A DNA stretch of 37,211 nt from a virus: IMG/VR virus record IMGVR_UViG_3300031963_008792, positions 1 to 37,211 of that record; one strand, given 5' to 3'. Shown here one piece after another: positions 24,147-32,891 of this stretch. Below the pieces are notes generated by a model. The model saw nothing but the letters and a program-made list of their open reading frames with translations, was not told the origin of the DNA and did not search any database. Within the stretch, counting starts at the first letter, position 1; every line of letters begins with the position of its first letter. The position numbers and the translations under genes were made by a program.

Positions 24147-24827
24147 ATGAGAACCTTTACATTTGAAATAAAAAAAGATGAATGCGTAGGAGATTCTGTT
24201 GGAAAACATAATTACAACGCAATGATTTTAGATGCTAAAATTTGTAATTTATCATCAACTTTTTTTAATATAGAAGATAACTATAAAAAATATTTTGATG
24301 ATTATGTTTCTTACATACCTACATTAACAACAGCATATAATCAATTTAACACTAAAGAAATGTTTAGGTATAAACTTGTTGATGCTACTGTACAAACAAT
24401 GAGTTCATATTGGACCAAGCATCAGTTTTGTGTTCAATTAAATACAAATATATCAAGAACTTACAGTTCTATTTTTATTGGATCTTTTACGAAATCCGAT
24501 TTTCAATCGTTGTGTTCTTCATGTTTTAATTATTTAAATAAATATTTTCCACCGCAAAATTTCATGTTGGCTACTACAGCCCATGTGATAGCACATTATT
24601 ATACAAGTATTCAGCCGATAATGGAAAATTCAGTTGTGGTAAACGCAACACCAGAAAACTTTAGTAGTACACAAAGAGATATGAACGTAACTCTAACAAA
24701 AGCTCCGATATCGATTTCTGGTATAAACATATTTAGTTTCTCCAACATATCTAAAAACGATTGGGCGTTAACTAGAGTTTTACCAGAATTACCTCCGGGT
24801 TATGTTATAAGATATACATATACATAA
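24147..24827 (+). CDS. Virion-region protein (paralog 3 of 3)
   Basis: This 226-residue protein opens with FEIKKDECVGDSVGKHNYNA then LDAKICNLSS, the clearest version of the N-terminal motif shared by the three tandem genes (compare GDALSAINNNYLYLD in paralog 2). A MSSYWTKHQFCVQL segment and a CSSCFNYLNKYFPP motif match the SSxW and WLNENFP motifs of the others. It lacks the long cysteine-rich tail and instead ends in a beta-rich region. Function is unknown; by position, it is structural. An upstream TTG at 24129 is in frame, but ATG at 24147, 1 nt after the previous stop, fits the gene spacing. Similar N-termini are known to me from marine T4-like phages, without a function. Confidence 0.62.
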   Translation: MRTFTFEIKKDECVGDSVGKHNYNAMILDAKICNLSSTFFNIEDNYKKYFDDYVSYIPTLTTAYNQFNTKEMFRYKLVDATVQTMSSYWTKHQFCVQLNTNISRTYSSIFIGSFTKSDFQSLCSSCFNYLNKYFPPQNFMLATTAHVIAHYYTSIQPIMENSVVVNATPENFSSTQRDMNVTLTKAPISISGINIFSFSNISKNDWALTRVLPELPPGYVIRYTYT

Positions 24828-24828
24828 T

Positions 24829-25173
24829 ATGTTTGCTTTATTTAATTTAGAAAATAAATTTATTGGTTTTGGAGATAATATACCAGATCAAACTAAAAGT
24901 TTTTTTAAAACTATAGAAGTTCCTGATCAGTATAAAGATTTCACAAAATACACATGGCATGGAAATTATAACGATGGAAAATTTATAGAAATTAAAGATA
25001 TAACATATGTAAAAACTTTAGAAGATAAGATAGAAAAAATAACAGAAAAATACTCCACACAAATTCAGTTGATAAATATAATTAAACAACTAAGTTTGTT
25101 GAGTAAAGATAAAAACCTTTATGATATTTCTTTTAAAGAAATGTCAAACGATATATTAAACATATGGAAATAG
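24829..25173 (+). CDS. Small protein, possible fibre-assembly helper
   Basis: The 114-residue protein has an N-terminal beta-like part (FALFNLENKFIGFGDNIPDQ, then YTWHGNYNDGKFIEI) and a C-terminal half that is a long, lysine-rich amphipathic helix (about 65-112). That layout, a beta domain plus coiled helix, is seen in several phage tail-fibre assembly chaperones, but no specific signature is present, so this is a weak suggestion. It starts 1 nt after the previous gene and overlaps the next by 10 nt. Confidence 0.5.
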   Translation: MFALFNLENKFIGFGDNIPDQTKSFFKTIEVPDQYKDFTKYTWHGNYNDGKFIEIKDITYVKTLEDKIEKITEKYSTQIQLINIIKQLSLLSKDKNLYDISFKEMSNDILNIWK

Positions 25174-25610
25174 AAATTATAAAAGTACAATCTAGCAATA
25201 ATACAATGCAATTTGCATGTTATTTGAATAATTTTTTATCTAATGTAAAACTATTACATTGGTATACTTTAAATATAAATCTACATGAGATTTTAGGAGA
25301 CACGTATTCTACTTTATCCGATTTATTTGATAAACTGCAAGAGGAAATAATTGGAGTTTCTAATGTAGAAAAAGTTAATGTTCCGTTCAATCAAAACAAT
25401 TTAAATCTTTTTGATGAATCTGTTTTATGTAATGATGAAACAATAGCTAAAAATTTTATAGTCATGGTTTCCGGATTTAAGGGAATATTAACAAGCCAAG
25501 ACTTTAAAAATTACACATCATCTATTAAATCTGGAATAAACAATACGGCAGAGGAAGTAATTTCAAATTTAAATAAATCTTTATACCTAATAGAGATGAT
25601 TAAATTATAA
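25164..25610 (+). CDS. Dps/ferritin-like phage protein
   Basis: The 148-residue protein seems all helical. Residues 31-64 contain LHWYTLNINLH, then DTYSTLSDLFDKLQEEIIG, the arrangement of Dps-type ferritin-like proteins: LHW, a second histidine on the same helix, and DxxxE (D56, E60) one turn from a second carboxylate. In Dps these residues form the intersubunit ferroxidase site. The H32 to H41 spacing is 9, shorter than the 12 usual in Dps, so metal binding may be altered. Phage homologs of this kind (I recall a DUF5856-like family) have no settled function. The second half lacks the standard Dps ending. It overlaps the preceding gene and ends 6 nt into the convergent giant gene. Confidence 0.55.
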   Translation: MEIEIIKVQSSNNTMQFACYLNNFLSNVKLLHWYTLNINLHEILGDTYSTLSDLFDKLQEEIIGVSNVEKVNVPFNQNNLNLFDESVLCNDETIAKNFIVMVSGFKGILTSQDFKNYTSSIKSGINNTAEEVISNLNKSLYLIEMIKL

Positions 25611-28600
25611 TATATTTTTATAATTCGATCTTATGTAAGAATACATATCATCTTTTTCTCTATTAGAGAATTTCTTATTATATAAAATTATTTCTGATAT
25701 TTCGCATCTAGATGCGAGAGATCCTAAAATATAGGAACCAGCCCACAATCCTTTTGTTGCATATATTCTATCTTCTTGCAATGGAGATTCGGATTTAGAA
25801 AATAAATTTCCGTCTATATATGAATAACACATAGAAGAATCAAATACTAATTCATACAAGTGAAATTTAGTAACATCAACATCAAAATCATCATTTTCTA
25901 ATTTTATTGAACTGTTTTGTGGTAATGAAATATTACCAAAAACAAATGATAATTTTCTATTTTCTTTTAATGCTATAGCTAAAGCTGCATCATCTAAAGT
26001 TTTTTGTAAATTATCACTTAAAACATCTCCGAAAGAAAGCATGACGTTTGTCTTTTCGTCTACGAAACCATTAAATCTAGCTAAAACAAATAATGTTAAA
26101 GTACTATGATTTATTTCATATGTATTTTTCATTACATCTAAAGCTTCATTATTATTAAATAATATTGATGAATTTTGATGATCAGAAGTTTGTTTAAATG
26201 TAGGTCTTCCAAAATATCTAATTAAATCTCTTTGTTTTTTAGATCCGTCTTTCCATAATTTAACCAAATCTCCATCTTGTGAAATTATATCATATTCTAA
26301 TGACGACGTTGCGTTTTGATATATTGATCCTGTTCTGGCTGAAAACCAGATATTCATTCCATCTATATCATTTGGTTTTTTAGGTTTATATAAACCATAA
26401 TCATTACCGAAAATATCGTTTCTCCAATTTTGAAGCTTACCTTTACCGACTAACAATTCGTTTTTTCTTTTTACGAAAGAATTTAATAGTAATTCTTTTC
26501 TAAATGTTAATGGATGTTCTGATGTACCATTCCAAATTGGAGGATTTTTTGGATTCCAGAATTCAAATTGATCATTCTGTCTAGATAATCCATAATCGTT
26601 TTTATTTTTTAATTCGTATGTGGATTGGTAAGGAGTCATTTTTTGATTTTCTGGTACGTTTATCATAACTCCAGCTTTTTCAGCACTACTATATGGTTCA
26701 TTCATCCAACTATTATCTATCTCATCAATTTTAGCTAATGATAATTGGTCTTTTTTGGTTAGTCCTCTTTGTCTAGGTCCGTATTTTTCTAAATCAAAAT
26801 ATGTACTTTCCGCGCTCAATCCTTTAAAGTAATTTATTTTACCATTATCGATTGACATCTTATATCCTTTTCCTCTATAAAAAGATGCTCCTAAATTCTC
26901 AGGTAAGAAATAATGACTTACTTCCTTTTCTGAAACTATATTATAAGGAAGAGGCATTGTAGCTACTGAAGGATTAAATGTATTAACCAAGCATTCTGTT
27001 GGGTTTGAAGGTTCAATTAAAACCGCTGTATTGTATACAACATAGGATTCCAAACATCTATTTTTGTTTAACAATCCTTGAGTGTAAGTAAATGCGTTTC
27101 TAGCATAATAGTTATAATAAGCTGGTTTAAATGTACTGTAGCTTTCTAAAACTAAATTACTTGCTTCCGGACTTGGTGTTACAACACCATCCAAATCTTG
27201 TTTAAATAAAACATCTTTAAGATTTGAGAATGTTTTTGAGAAAATCAATTTATTCCATCTACTTCCAGTTATTGTATTATATAAAGTTATATTTTGTTTC
27301 CATATTAAATCTTTTGGTATTTTTCTTACATATTCTATTAAATTTCCATTTTCAAAATATAAACTGGAAACGTCTGGTTGTTGTATAGGTAGATAATCAT
27401 CAACAAACTTTATTTTACCGCCAAAAGATATGGTATCTTTTCTAAAATTATCTGTTTCATTAGGTCTTACATTAACTTTAGCCCAGAATGGTCTTGCTCC
27501 ATAATCTTCACCTACGTAATCTGGAGAAAATTGATTAGCTTCATAACTCCAACCATCTAATTTTGAATTTATAGTAAATGATAACGTTGGAGTTGAAAAA
27601 TTTGTTTGAATGTTTTCGTTATTAAAATAAGAAACAGAAGATTTATGAATATAACTGATGTAATCACCGGGTCTTAACTGCATATCACTTACTTCTAAGT
27701 TTCCATAGTCGTCATATTTTGCATTCCATGTTCCGTATTCATCTCTCACTGCTTTATACCATACTGGTATTACAGGCATAGAACCAATTATTCTCATTGA
27801 GATATAATCAATAAAAGAATTTAAGTCTCCATCGCCATCTTTTAAGAATTTCTGTAAATTGAAATACATTGAAAATGTAGATGCGAATTTTTCCATAATG
27901 TCGCTTTCAATTGATTTGTAACCAATATCTACAGAATATATTTGTACAGCTTTTTTTAAATCTTTTATGAAATCTAATAATAAATTTGTTCCATTAACTA
28001 AATTTGATATTTGAGAATTATTAGAATTTGATTCTACTATTCTTTTTTTAGATTCTAAATTTTTTTGTTCAACTAATAAAACTCTTTCTAATATTGTTTT
28101 ATTGGTGTTTATATCTTCATATAAAACATCAAGAGATAATATCTCATCTAAAGGATCGTCATTTATTTCCTGTGTTATTTTTGATTGTATATTTAATAAG
28201 ATATTATCTATGTTATTTATTTGAGAATTTATTTTATTTAAATTCAAATTAACTTCACCGGTTTGTTGATTGTAAACTTTAGTTGAACTTTGAAATGAAG
28301 TGTTTTCGTAATTATACTGACTTGATTTTTGAACCAAAGCATTTTTTAAATTATTTAAAGTATTTGTAATTGAAGTTACTTGATTTTGTAAATAATCTAT
28401 TTTCTTTTTTAAAGAAACTGCTTTATTACGTTTTTTTGGTTTTAAATTATTATACGTAGTTAATAAAGAGTTTAATTCAGTTTTATTTGTATTTAAATTT
28501 GAATTATATGAATTTATTTGAGAATTATAAGAATTTAATTGACTTTTAAGATTTAAAACTTTTTCATTTGTTGGTATGTTTAAATTTCTTTGTTCTTTTT

Positions 28601-31600
28601 CGTATATTGATTTTTTAGATAAAAGTTCATTTTTATCTTCTTCCAATTTATTTTTTTGGGTTAATAGTTCATTTAAACTATTAGTTTCTTCTTCTAAAAT
28701 TTGTTGCTTTTCTTGAAGAACTGAACTTAAATTTATATTTAATTCTGAAATTTGATTTGTTAAATTTTTAATTTCTATTTCTTCAAATGGAATTTGAATT
28801 TTAGCTAAATCTGAGGTACTCAAAATGCTATCAATTTGAATAGTGTTTTCAACGCCATCACTAAATATCAATATTTTCTTTGGCTTATTTGTTTGAGGAG
28901 CATTTAAAATGTTATTTCCGGTTGCTAAATCTAAAATATAAAAATTCAATTTAGAACATAAATTTTTAACACCCGAAAATTCATCACTAGATGTGTTTTC
29001 TATTTTTGTTGTCAGTAAAGTTTCAGCCAACGTAAAGGCTCCTAATATATTTGTATTATAAAGATCTGGATCTGTAGGGGTTTGAAGTTGACTTACAAAA
29101 AGTTTAAGAGCATCTTTCTGGTTTGATAGGAAAGACAATCTATTTGCTACTGAATTAAATTCAACTAAACCTATTTGTATGTTAGAATTATTAGTTAATA
29201 GTTTATCAACTATTTTAATAACAGCATCTTTAGTGTTTTGCAATGTTAAAGATTGACTTCTACTATTATCAATTATTATAACCAAATCAAACCCATCTGT
29301 CGGTCCTAATAAACCAGTTATATTCTTGTAAGAATATTTAACTACAAAATAAGGAGTTTCTCCGGTTATTGTTCTTAATGGAGTTCTGTAATATGTATAT
29401 CTTCTTCCGGTTTTTAAAACCATTTTTTTACCATTTCCAGTTTTCCATTCTCCAGTACCCCACCCTACATTTGTATCTGATTTGTTGCTTCCATCTAATT
29501 TATAATATGAAAATTGAGGACTTTCAAATGCTGTATAACCTCTAGTATCAACCCAACTGTTTAAAGCAAAATCCACCCCTAATCCATCTGGATCTGCAAA
29601 CAAGTAATCCGCCATTCCATTATAATCAAATACATTATCTCCACTGTGACCAATAGGAGAGTAATTTACAGATTTACAATTACATTTTTGCCAATGTTTT
29701 AAATCATTAATAGGTTGATTGTTTTGGTAATCTTGATCGTTATAATAATTGTGTGGGAAATTTTTTAAATATGGACAAGATGGACTATGTTCAAAAAATT
29801 TAAATACTTCATCGGCATATGTATCTTCATCCATCCACACAAATGATATTTTTTCAGATGGTTTAACCATCATGGATAAAGAAGCCTGTATCGGACCATC
29901 TATATACTGAGCACAATTTACAGCATCGAAATCGTATATAGTTTTTGAATTTGCCATCATATCTAATCTTGATATTGATGGAGATCCAAGCCAAGCTGCT
30001 TCTGTTGGGTCTGAGTTTCTGGTGTTATATTTGTATATAACATCCGCAGTTGAGAAATTTAATCCAGCGATAGCACCTACCATTGATTTTGATATGTCAA
30101 AATCTCTTAAATATACGGGAAGACAAAATTTATTATTTACAGTTAAACTAATATTATTTTCATCTTCAAATGTTTGTAAAGGCCAATATATTTGATTTAA
30201 TCCTGTTTTAATCGGCAAGTCGGTTTTATCAAATTTATATAAATATGCTTGTTCTATTTCTCCCTGCTGTCCTTCTGAATATATTGATGAAGTAAAATAA
30301 TCCTTTGGTTTTTTTATGATATTGTCAGCAGTATCAGAAAAGGTATCCGCGTGAGAACCATATTCCACCAAAGAAGTATTATTTATATAAATTGGATCAC
30401 AAGATGAAGTTGGTAAAGATGATGTAAAATAATCTGATAATATTTTTTCTCTAATTTTTGGTTCTAAAATGTTTAACAAATTATTATCAGTATCGTCAAC
30501 TAAATATCCTAAAAAACCATTTGTTTTATTTGAAAAATCTATACCCGGATATGGAAAAATAAATTCTTTTTTCTCGCCTGTTTTGACCGTCAAAGTCATT
30601 TTAATCTTTTCTGGATCTGTCTTATGCTCTCCTCTAAGCCATGCTCCCTCAACAACTCCATTTTTATCAGTAAAAATTAAATCTGAATTAGTATAATCAT
30701 CTCCAGCAGTAGCTCCAGAAGTAACAAAACTAGATTCGTTTATGGGTATTTCAGAGTATATGTTATTAAACTTTGAGTCGTCCAGCATTTGAGAACCACT
30801 TGGCCAATAAAACCAGTTATTTCCACTATTAAAATCTAAAGTTAGATAGTTATCAAAAACGTCTAAATCTTTTAACTTTATGGCAGTCAATCCATATAAC
30901 GGTTGACTCATGTACCTTTTAGATGCTTCTATTTGATTATATATATTTAAAACGCTTTGATTGAATAAATCTTCGGATGTTAAATTTGGTACATCGTTGT
31001 TTAAAAAATTAACAAATGTATTAGATAAAAAAGAATTAGATATTTTTGTTAGATATCTAGTAGATAATAGTTTTAAAATTTCTTCATCAGTAAGATCCTC
31101 AAATTGTTTTGAAAATATTTTTTCTGATATTCTTTCAACCTCAACATAACTTTCTAATGGAACACTACTATCCGAACCTAAATAAGAATTTTTATCGTGT
31201 AATTCTTCTATTTCTATATAGAATTTATTTTTGACAGAAGAAAGCTCTGGAAAATAACTTGAAAATTTAGAAGCAGGAACTTGTGATATATTATTTTCTG
31301 TTTTTGTAAATCCTTTTAAAATGTATTCATATAACATTTTTTCAAGACCAGAATTGGATCCTATTAAGTTATATTTTAATTTTGCTTGTTTTACAGATTC
31401 TCTTTTCTTTGAAAATACTATAGCTACTTGTTTTAATTTTTTTGCAAAGAAAGGAATAGTAAATATCAATTCTTCATCATTTGACGTATCTAATTGAGAT
31501 AAAAAAGAATCAAATTCTGTACTACCAAATAAAAAACTTAAATCTTTTAATAATTCTATATATTGTTGTTTAAAAGTTTTTTTAATTTCAGAATTTACTT

Positions 31601-31733
31601 TTGATTTTTCTAAATACCATTTTTTTAAATAATTTAAATACTCGCTCTGTTGCTTTTCTGGCAATAAAGTGTTTTGATAAGATAACCACTTGTTATAATC
31701 TAGTGGTTTTTTATTTTCTATATCACTGTTCAT
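25605..31733 (-). CDS. Giant virion protein (2042 aa): split vWA domain, coiled coil, C-terminal LamG
   Basis: Residues about 1-260 are largely helical and charged. After a long unknown middle, a von Willebrand factor A domain begins near 815: DLVIIIDNSRSQS has the MIDAS DxSxS (D822, S824, S826), IQIGLVEFN follows, and ILIFSDGVEN (SDG, D959) marks a later core strand. Then about 275 residues (980-1255) are a continuous coiled coil rich in Gln, Asn, Lys and Leu, after which AVQIYSVDIG (about 1262-1271) supplies the last vWA strand. The C-terminus (about 1795-2042) is a LamG-like domain (FSARTGS, YSYIDGNLFSK, EISEIILYNKKFS). vWA and LamG both suggest surface adhesion. It is the last gene of the minus-strand unit, 2 nt after the fibre-like gene. 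Confidence 0.75.
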   Translation of the reverse strand: MNSDIENKKPLDYNKWLSYQNTLLPEKQQSEYLNYLKKWYLEKSKVNSEIKKTFKQQYIELLKDLSFLFGSTEFDSFLSQLDTSNDEELIFTIPFFAKKLKQVAIVFSKKRESVKQAKLKYNLIGSNSGLEKMLYEYILKGFTKTENNISQVPASKFSSYFPELSSVKNKFYIEIEELHDKNSYLGSDSSVPLESYVEVERISEKIFSKQFEDLTDEEILKLLSTRYLTKISNSFLSNTFVNFLNNDVPNLTSEDLFNQSVLNIYNQIEASKRYMSQPLYGLTAIKLKDLDVFDNYLTLDFNSGNNWFYWPSGSQMLDDSKFNNIYSEIPINESSFVTSGATAGDDYTNSDLIFTDKNGVVEGAWLRGEHKTDPEKIKMTLTVKTGEKKEFIFPYPGIDFSNKTNGFLGYLVDDTDNNLLNILEPKIREKILSDYFTSSLPTSSCDPIYINNTSLVEYGSHADTFSDTADNIIKKPKDYFTSSIYSEGQQGEIEQAYLYKFDKTDLPIKTGLNQIYWPLQTFEDENNISLTVNNKFCLPVYLRDFDISKSMVGAIAGLNFSTADVIYKYNTRNSDPTEAAWLGSPSISRLDMMANSKTIYDFDAVNCAQYIDGPIQASLSMMVKPSEKISFVWMDEDTYADEVFKFFEHSPSCPYLKNFPHNYYNDQDYQNNQPINDLKHWQKCNCKSVNYSPIGHSGDNVFDYNGMADYLFADPDGLGVDFALNSWVDTRGYTAFESPQFSYYKLDGSNKSDTNVGWGTGEWKTGNGKKMVLKTGRRYTYYRTPLRTITGETPYFVVKYSYKNITGLLGPTDGFDLVIIIDNSRSQSLTLQNTKDAVIKIVDKLLTNNSNIQIGLVEFNSVANRLSFLSNQKDALKLFVSQLQTPTDPDLYNTNILGAFTLAETLLTTKIENTSSDEFSGVKNLCSKLNFYILDLATGNNILNAPQTNKPKKILIFSDGVENTIQIDSILSTSDLAKIQIPFEEIEIKNLTNQISELNINLSSVLQEKQQILEEETNSLNELLTQKNKLEEDKNELLSKKSIYEKEQRNLNIPTNEKVLNLKSQLNSYNSQINSYNSNLNTNKTELNSLLTTYNNLKPKKRNKAVSLKKKIDYLQNQVTSITNTLNNLKNALVQKSSQYNYENTSFQSSTKVYNQQTGEVNLNLNKINSQINNIDNILLNIQSKITQEINDDPLDEILSLDVLYEDINTNKTILERVLLVEQKNLESKKRIVESNSNNSQISNLVNGTNLLLDFIKDLKKAVQIYSVDIGYKSIESDIMEKFASTFSMYFNLQKFLKDGDGDLNSFIDYISMRIIGSMPVIPVWYKAVRDEYGTWNAKYDDYGNLEVSDMQLRPGDYISYIHKSSVSYFNNENIQTNFSTPTLSFTINSKLDGWSYEANQFSPDYVGEDYGARPFWAKVNVRPNETDNFRKDTISFGGKIKFVDDYLPIQQPDVSSLYFENGNLIEYVRKIPKDLIWKQNITLYNTITGSRWNKLIFSKTFSNLKDVLFKQDLDGVVTPSPEASNLVLESYSTFKPAYYNYYARNAFTYTQGLLNKNRCLESYVVYNTAVLIEPSNPTECLVNTFNPSVATMPLPYNIVSEKEVSHYFLPENLGASFYRGKGYKMSIDNGKINYFKGLSAESTYFDLEKYGPRQRGLTKKDQLSLAKIDEIDNSWMNEPYSSAEKAGVMINVPENQKMTPYQSTYELKNKNDYGLSRQNDQFEFWNPKNPPIWNGTSEHPLTFRKELLLNSFVKRKNELLVGKGKLQNWRNDIFGNDYGLYKPKKPNDIDGMNIWFSARTGSIYQNATSSLEYDIISQDGDLVKLWKDGSKKQRDLIRYFGRPTFKQTSDHQNSSILFNNNEALDVMKNTYEINHSTLTLFVLARFNGFVDEKTNVMLSFGDVLSDNLQKTLDDAALAIALKENRKLSFVFGNISLPQNSSIKLENDDFDVDVTKFHLYELVFDSSMCYSYIDGNLFSKSESPLQEDRIYATKGLWAGSYILGSLASRCEISEIILYNKKFSNREKDDMYSYIRSNYKNIL

Positions 31734-31735
31734 TT

Positions 31736-32566
31736 TTAAGGTAAAACTAATGCGTTTATGTGCGATACTGATACTGTTTTGTTTTGGGCTAAAGCATTAA
31801 ACGATCTATTTATGTAAGATTCTCCAGCATTCATAGAAGAAACTCCAACTACATATGTTATAATTCCGGAATAATTTGGAGTATCTAAAAACGAAAGTGG
31901 TACAATTTTAGGGTTATTTAAATCTGTAGAACCACCATCAAACATACAAGATGCGTAACCAGACGGAATTGATGATAATGGAGATATTACAGAAAAATTA
32001 CTTTGATTTGTTGTTTTTCTATATATATTAATTGCAGCATCTTGAGAATTTATAGATAAAAACCCATTTATCATAACTTTAGCAGAACTTGTTGGGCATA
32101 ATATAGTAGCACTTAAATTAGTTACAAAATTAAAAATATTTTTAGGTATTACTTGAATATCTGTTTTAGTTGCCGATGAAGAAAAGTCTTTACCAAAATC
32201 ATTTAGCTTATATCCTGTTATTGTATTATCTTTTATTTTTGGTCCTGTTATCGATGAATTTTGATATTTATTTGTCGATATGGAGTTGTCTTGTAATCTT
32301 AAAGTAATTGTATTATTTGTGTTTGTTGCTGATAATCCATCAACAGCAGTCAAAGTATTAAAATATAAATTTTGATTTTGATAATTATTATATAAAGATA
32401 AACCAGAACCTAAATTTATCCCTCCCTTTACAGCACTAAAGGTTCTAAAAAAACTTGATGTTTTAATTTTATTAGTAGAATTTGAAGTGGTTAAAAACAT
32501 ATAACCATCAGAAGGTATTTCTGTTATTTCCGGTAAATCTGTTACTTTTATTCCTTGGGTTGCCAT
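31736..32566 (-). CDS. Fibre-like virion protein (276 aa)
   Basis: The N-terminus IKVTDLPEITEIPSDGYMFL, with TNKIKTSSFFRTF after it, matches the attachment-type block of the proteins at 9261 and 14393. A middle part (about 85-115) has the repeated LQDNSISTNKYQNSSITGPK and then DNTITGYKL motifs, a short-strand shaft pattern known from phage fibres. The last 140 residues form a beta domain of unknown type. It begins on the minus strand 5 nt after an AATAAATA box and is followed 2 nt later by the 2042-residue gene, so the two are probably one unit. It could be a short fibre or a connector to the vWA protein. Confidence 0.68.
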   Translation of the reverse strand: MATQGIKVTDLPEITEIPSDGYMFLTTSNSTNKIKTSSFFRTFSAVKGGINLGSGLSLYNNYQNQNLYFNTLTAVDGLSATNTNNTITLRLQDNSISTNKYQNSSITGPKIKDNTITGYKLNDFGKDFSSSATKTDIQVIPKNIFNFVTNLSATILCPTSSAKVMINGFLSINSQDAAINIYRKTTNQSNFSVISPLSSIPSGYASCMFDGGSTDLNNPKIVPLSFLDTPNYSGIITYVVGVSSMNAGESYINRSFNALAQNKTVSVSHINALVLP

Positions 32567-32571
32567 AGTAT

Positions 32572-32579
32572 TATTTATT
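32572..32579 (-). promoter_or_regulatory. Late-promoter-like box AATAAATA (minus) before 32566 gene
   Basis: Read on the minus strand, AATAAATA ends 5 nt before the ATG of the 276-residue fibre-like protein and overlaps the stop codon of the 88-residue gene. Confidence 0.45.
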
Positions 32580-32844
32580 AAATTTGTATGTAATATGTAA
32601 CATTTGACGAATTCACATTTACGTTTACTAATAACAATATAACGTTTAATTCGTCGCTTTCCTGAGTTATTAGAGCGTTTCCTGTATTTTCTTCTAATAA
32701 TTCTTGTATGTTAGATTTTTGATAGCTTATTTCTTCTTCTATGTTACAATCTTTTTCGTTGTCTGGTGTGTATATAGGAAAGTATCCTTTTATAGTTTTC
32801 GTTCCTTTTATATAAGAATTGAAAATTTTAATATTTGTTGCCAT
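32578..32844 (-). CDS. Small hypothetical virion-region protein (88 aa)
   Basis: This 88-residue protein is not recognised. It has a strand-like beginning (TNIKIFNSYIKGTKTIKGYF), an acidic helix (NEKDCNIEEEISYQKSNIQE) and a final beta hairpin (LNVILLLVNVNVNSSNVTYY). An in-frame TTG precedes the ATG by one codon; the ATG (first base at 32844) is preferred because the AATAAATA box then lies 6 nt upstream, as at other genes. It is the first gene of the minus-strand unit and shares the short 47 nt divergent gap with the gene at 32892. Confidence 0.55.
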   Translation of the reverse strand: MATNIKIFNSYIKGTKTIKGYFPIYTPDNEKDCNIEEEISYQKSNIQELLEENTGNALITQESDELNVILLLVNVNVNSSNVTYYIQI

Positions 32845-32850
32845 CAAGAA

Positions 32851-32858
32851 TATTTATT
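32851..32858 (-). promoter_or_regulatory. Late-promoter-like box AATAAATA (minus) in divergent gap
   Basis: In the 47 nt gap between divergent genes, AATAAATA on the minus strand lies 6 nt before the ATG at 32844. No comparable plus-strand box precedes the gene at 32892. Confidence 0.48.
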
Positions 32859-32891
32859 GAAATTTACATATTTTACATATAGAATAATCAT

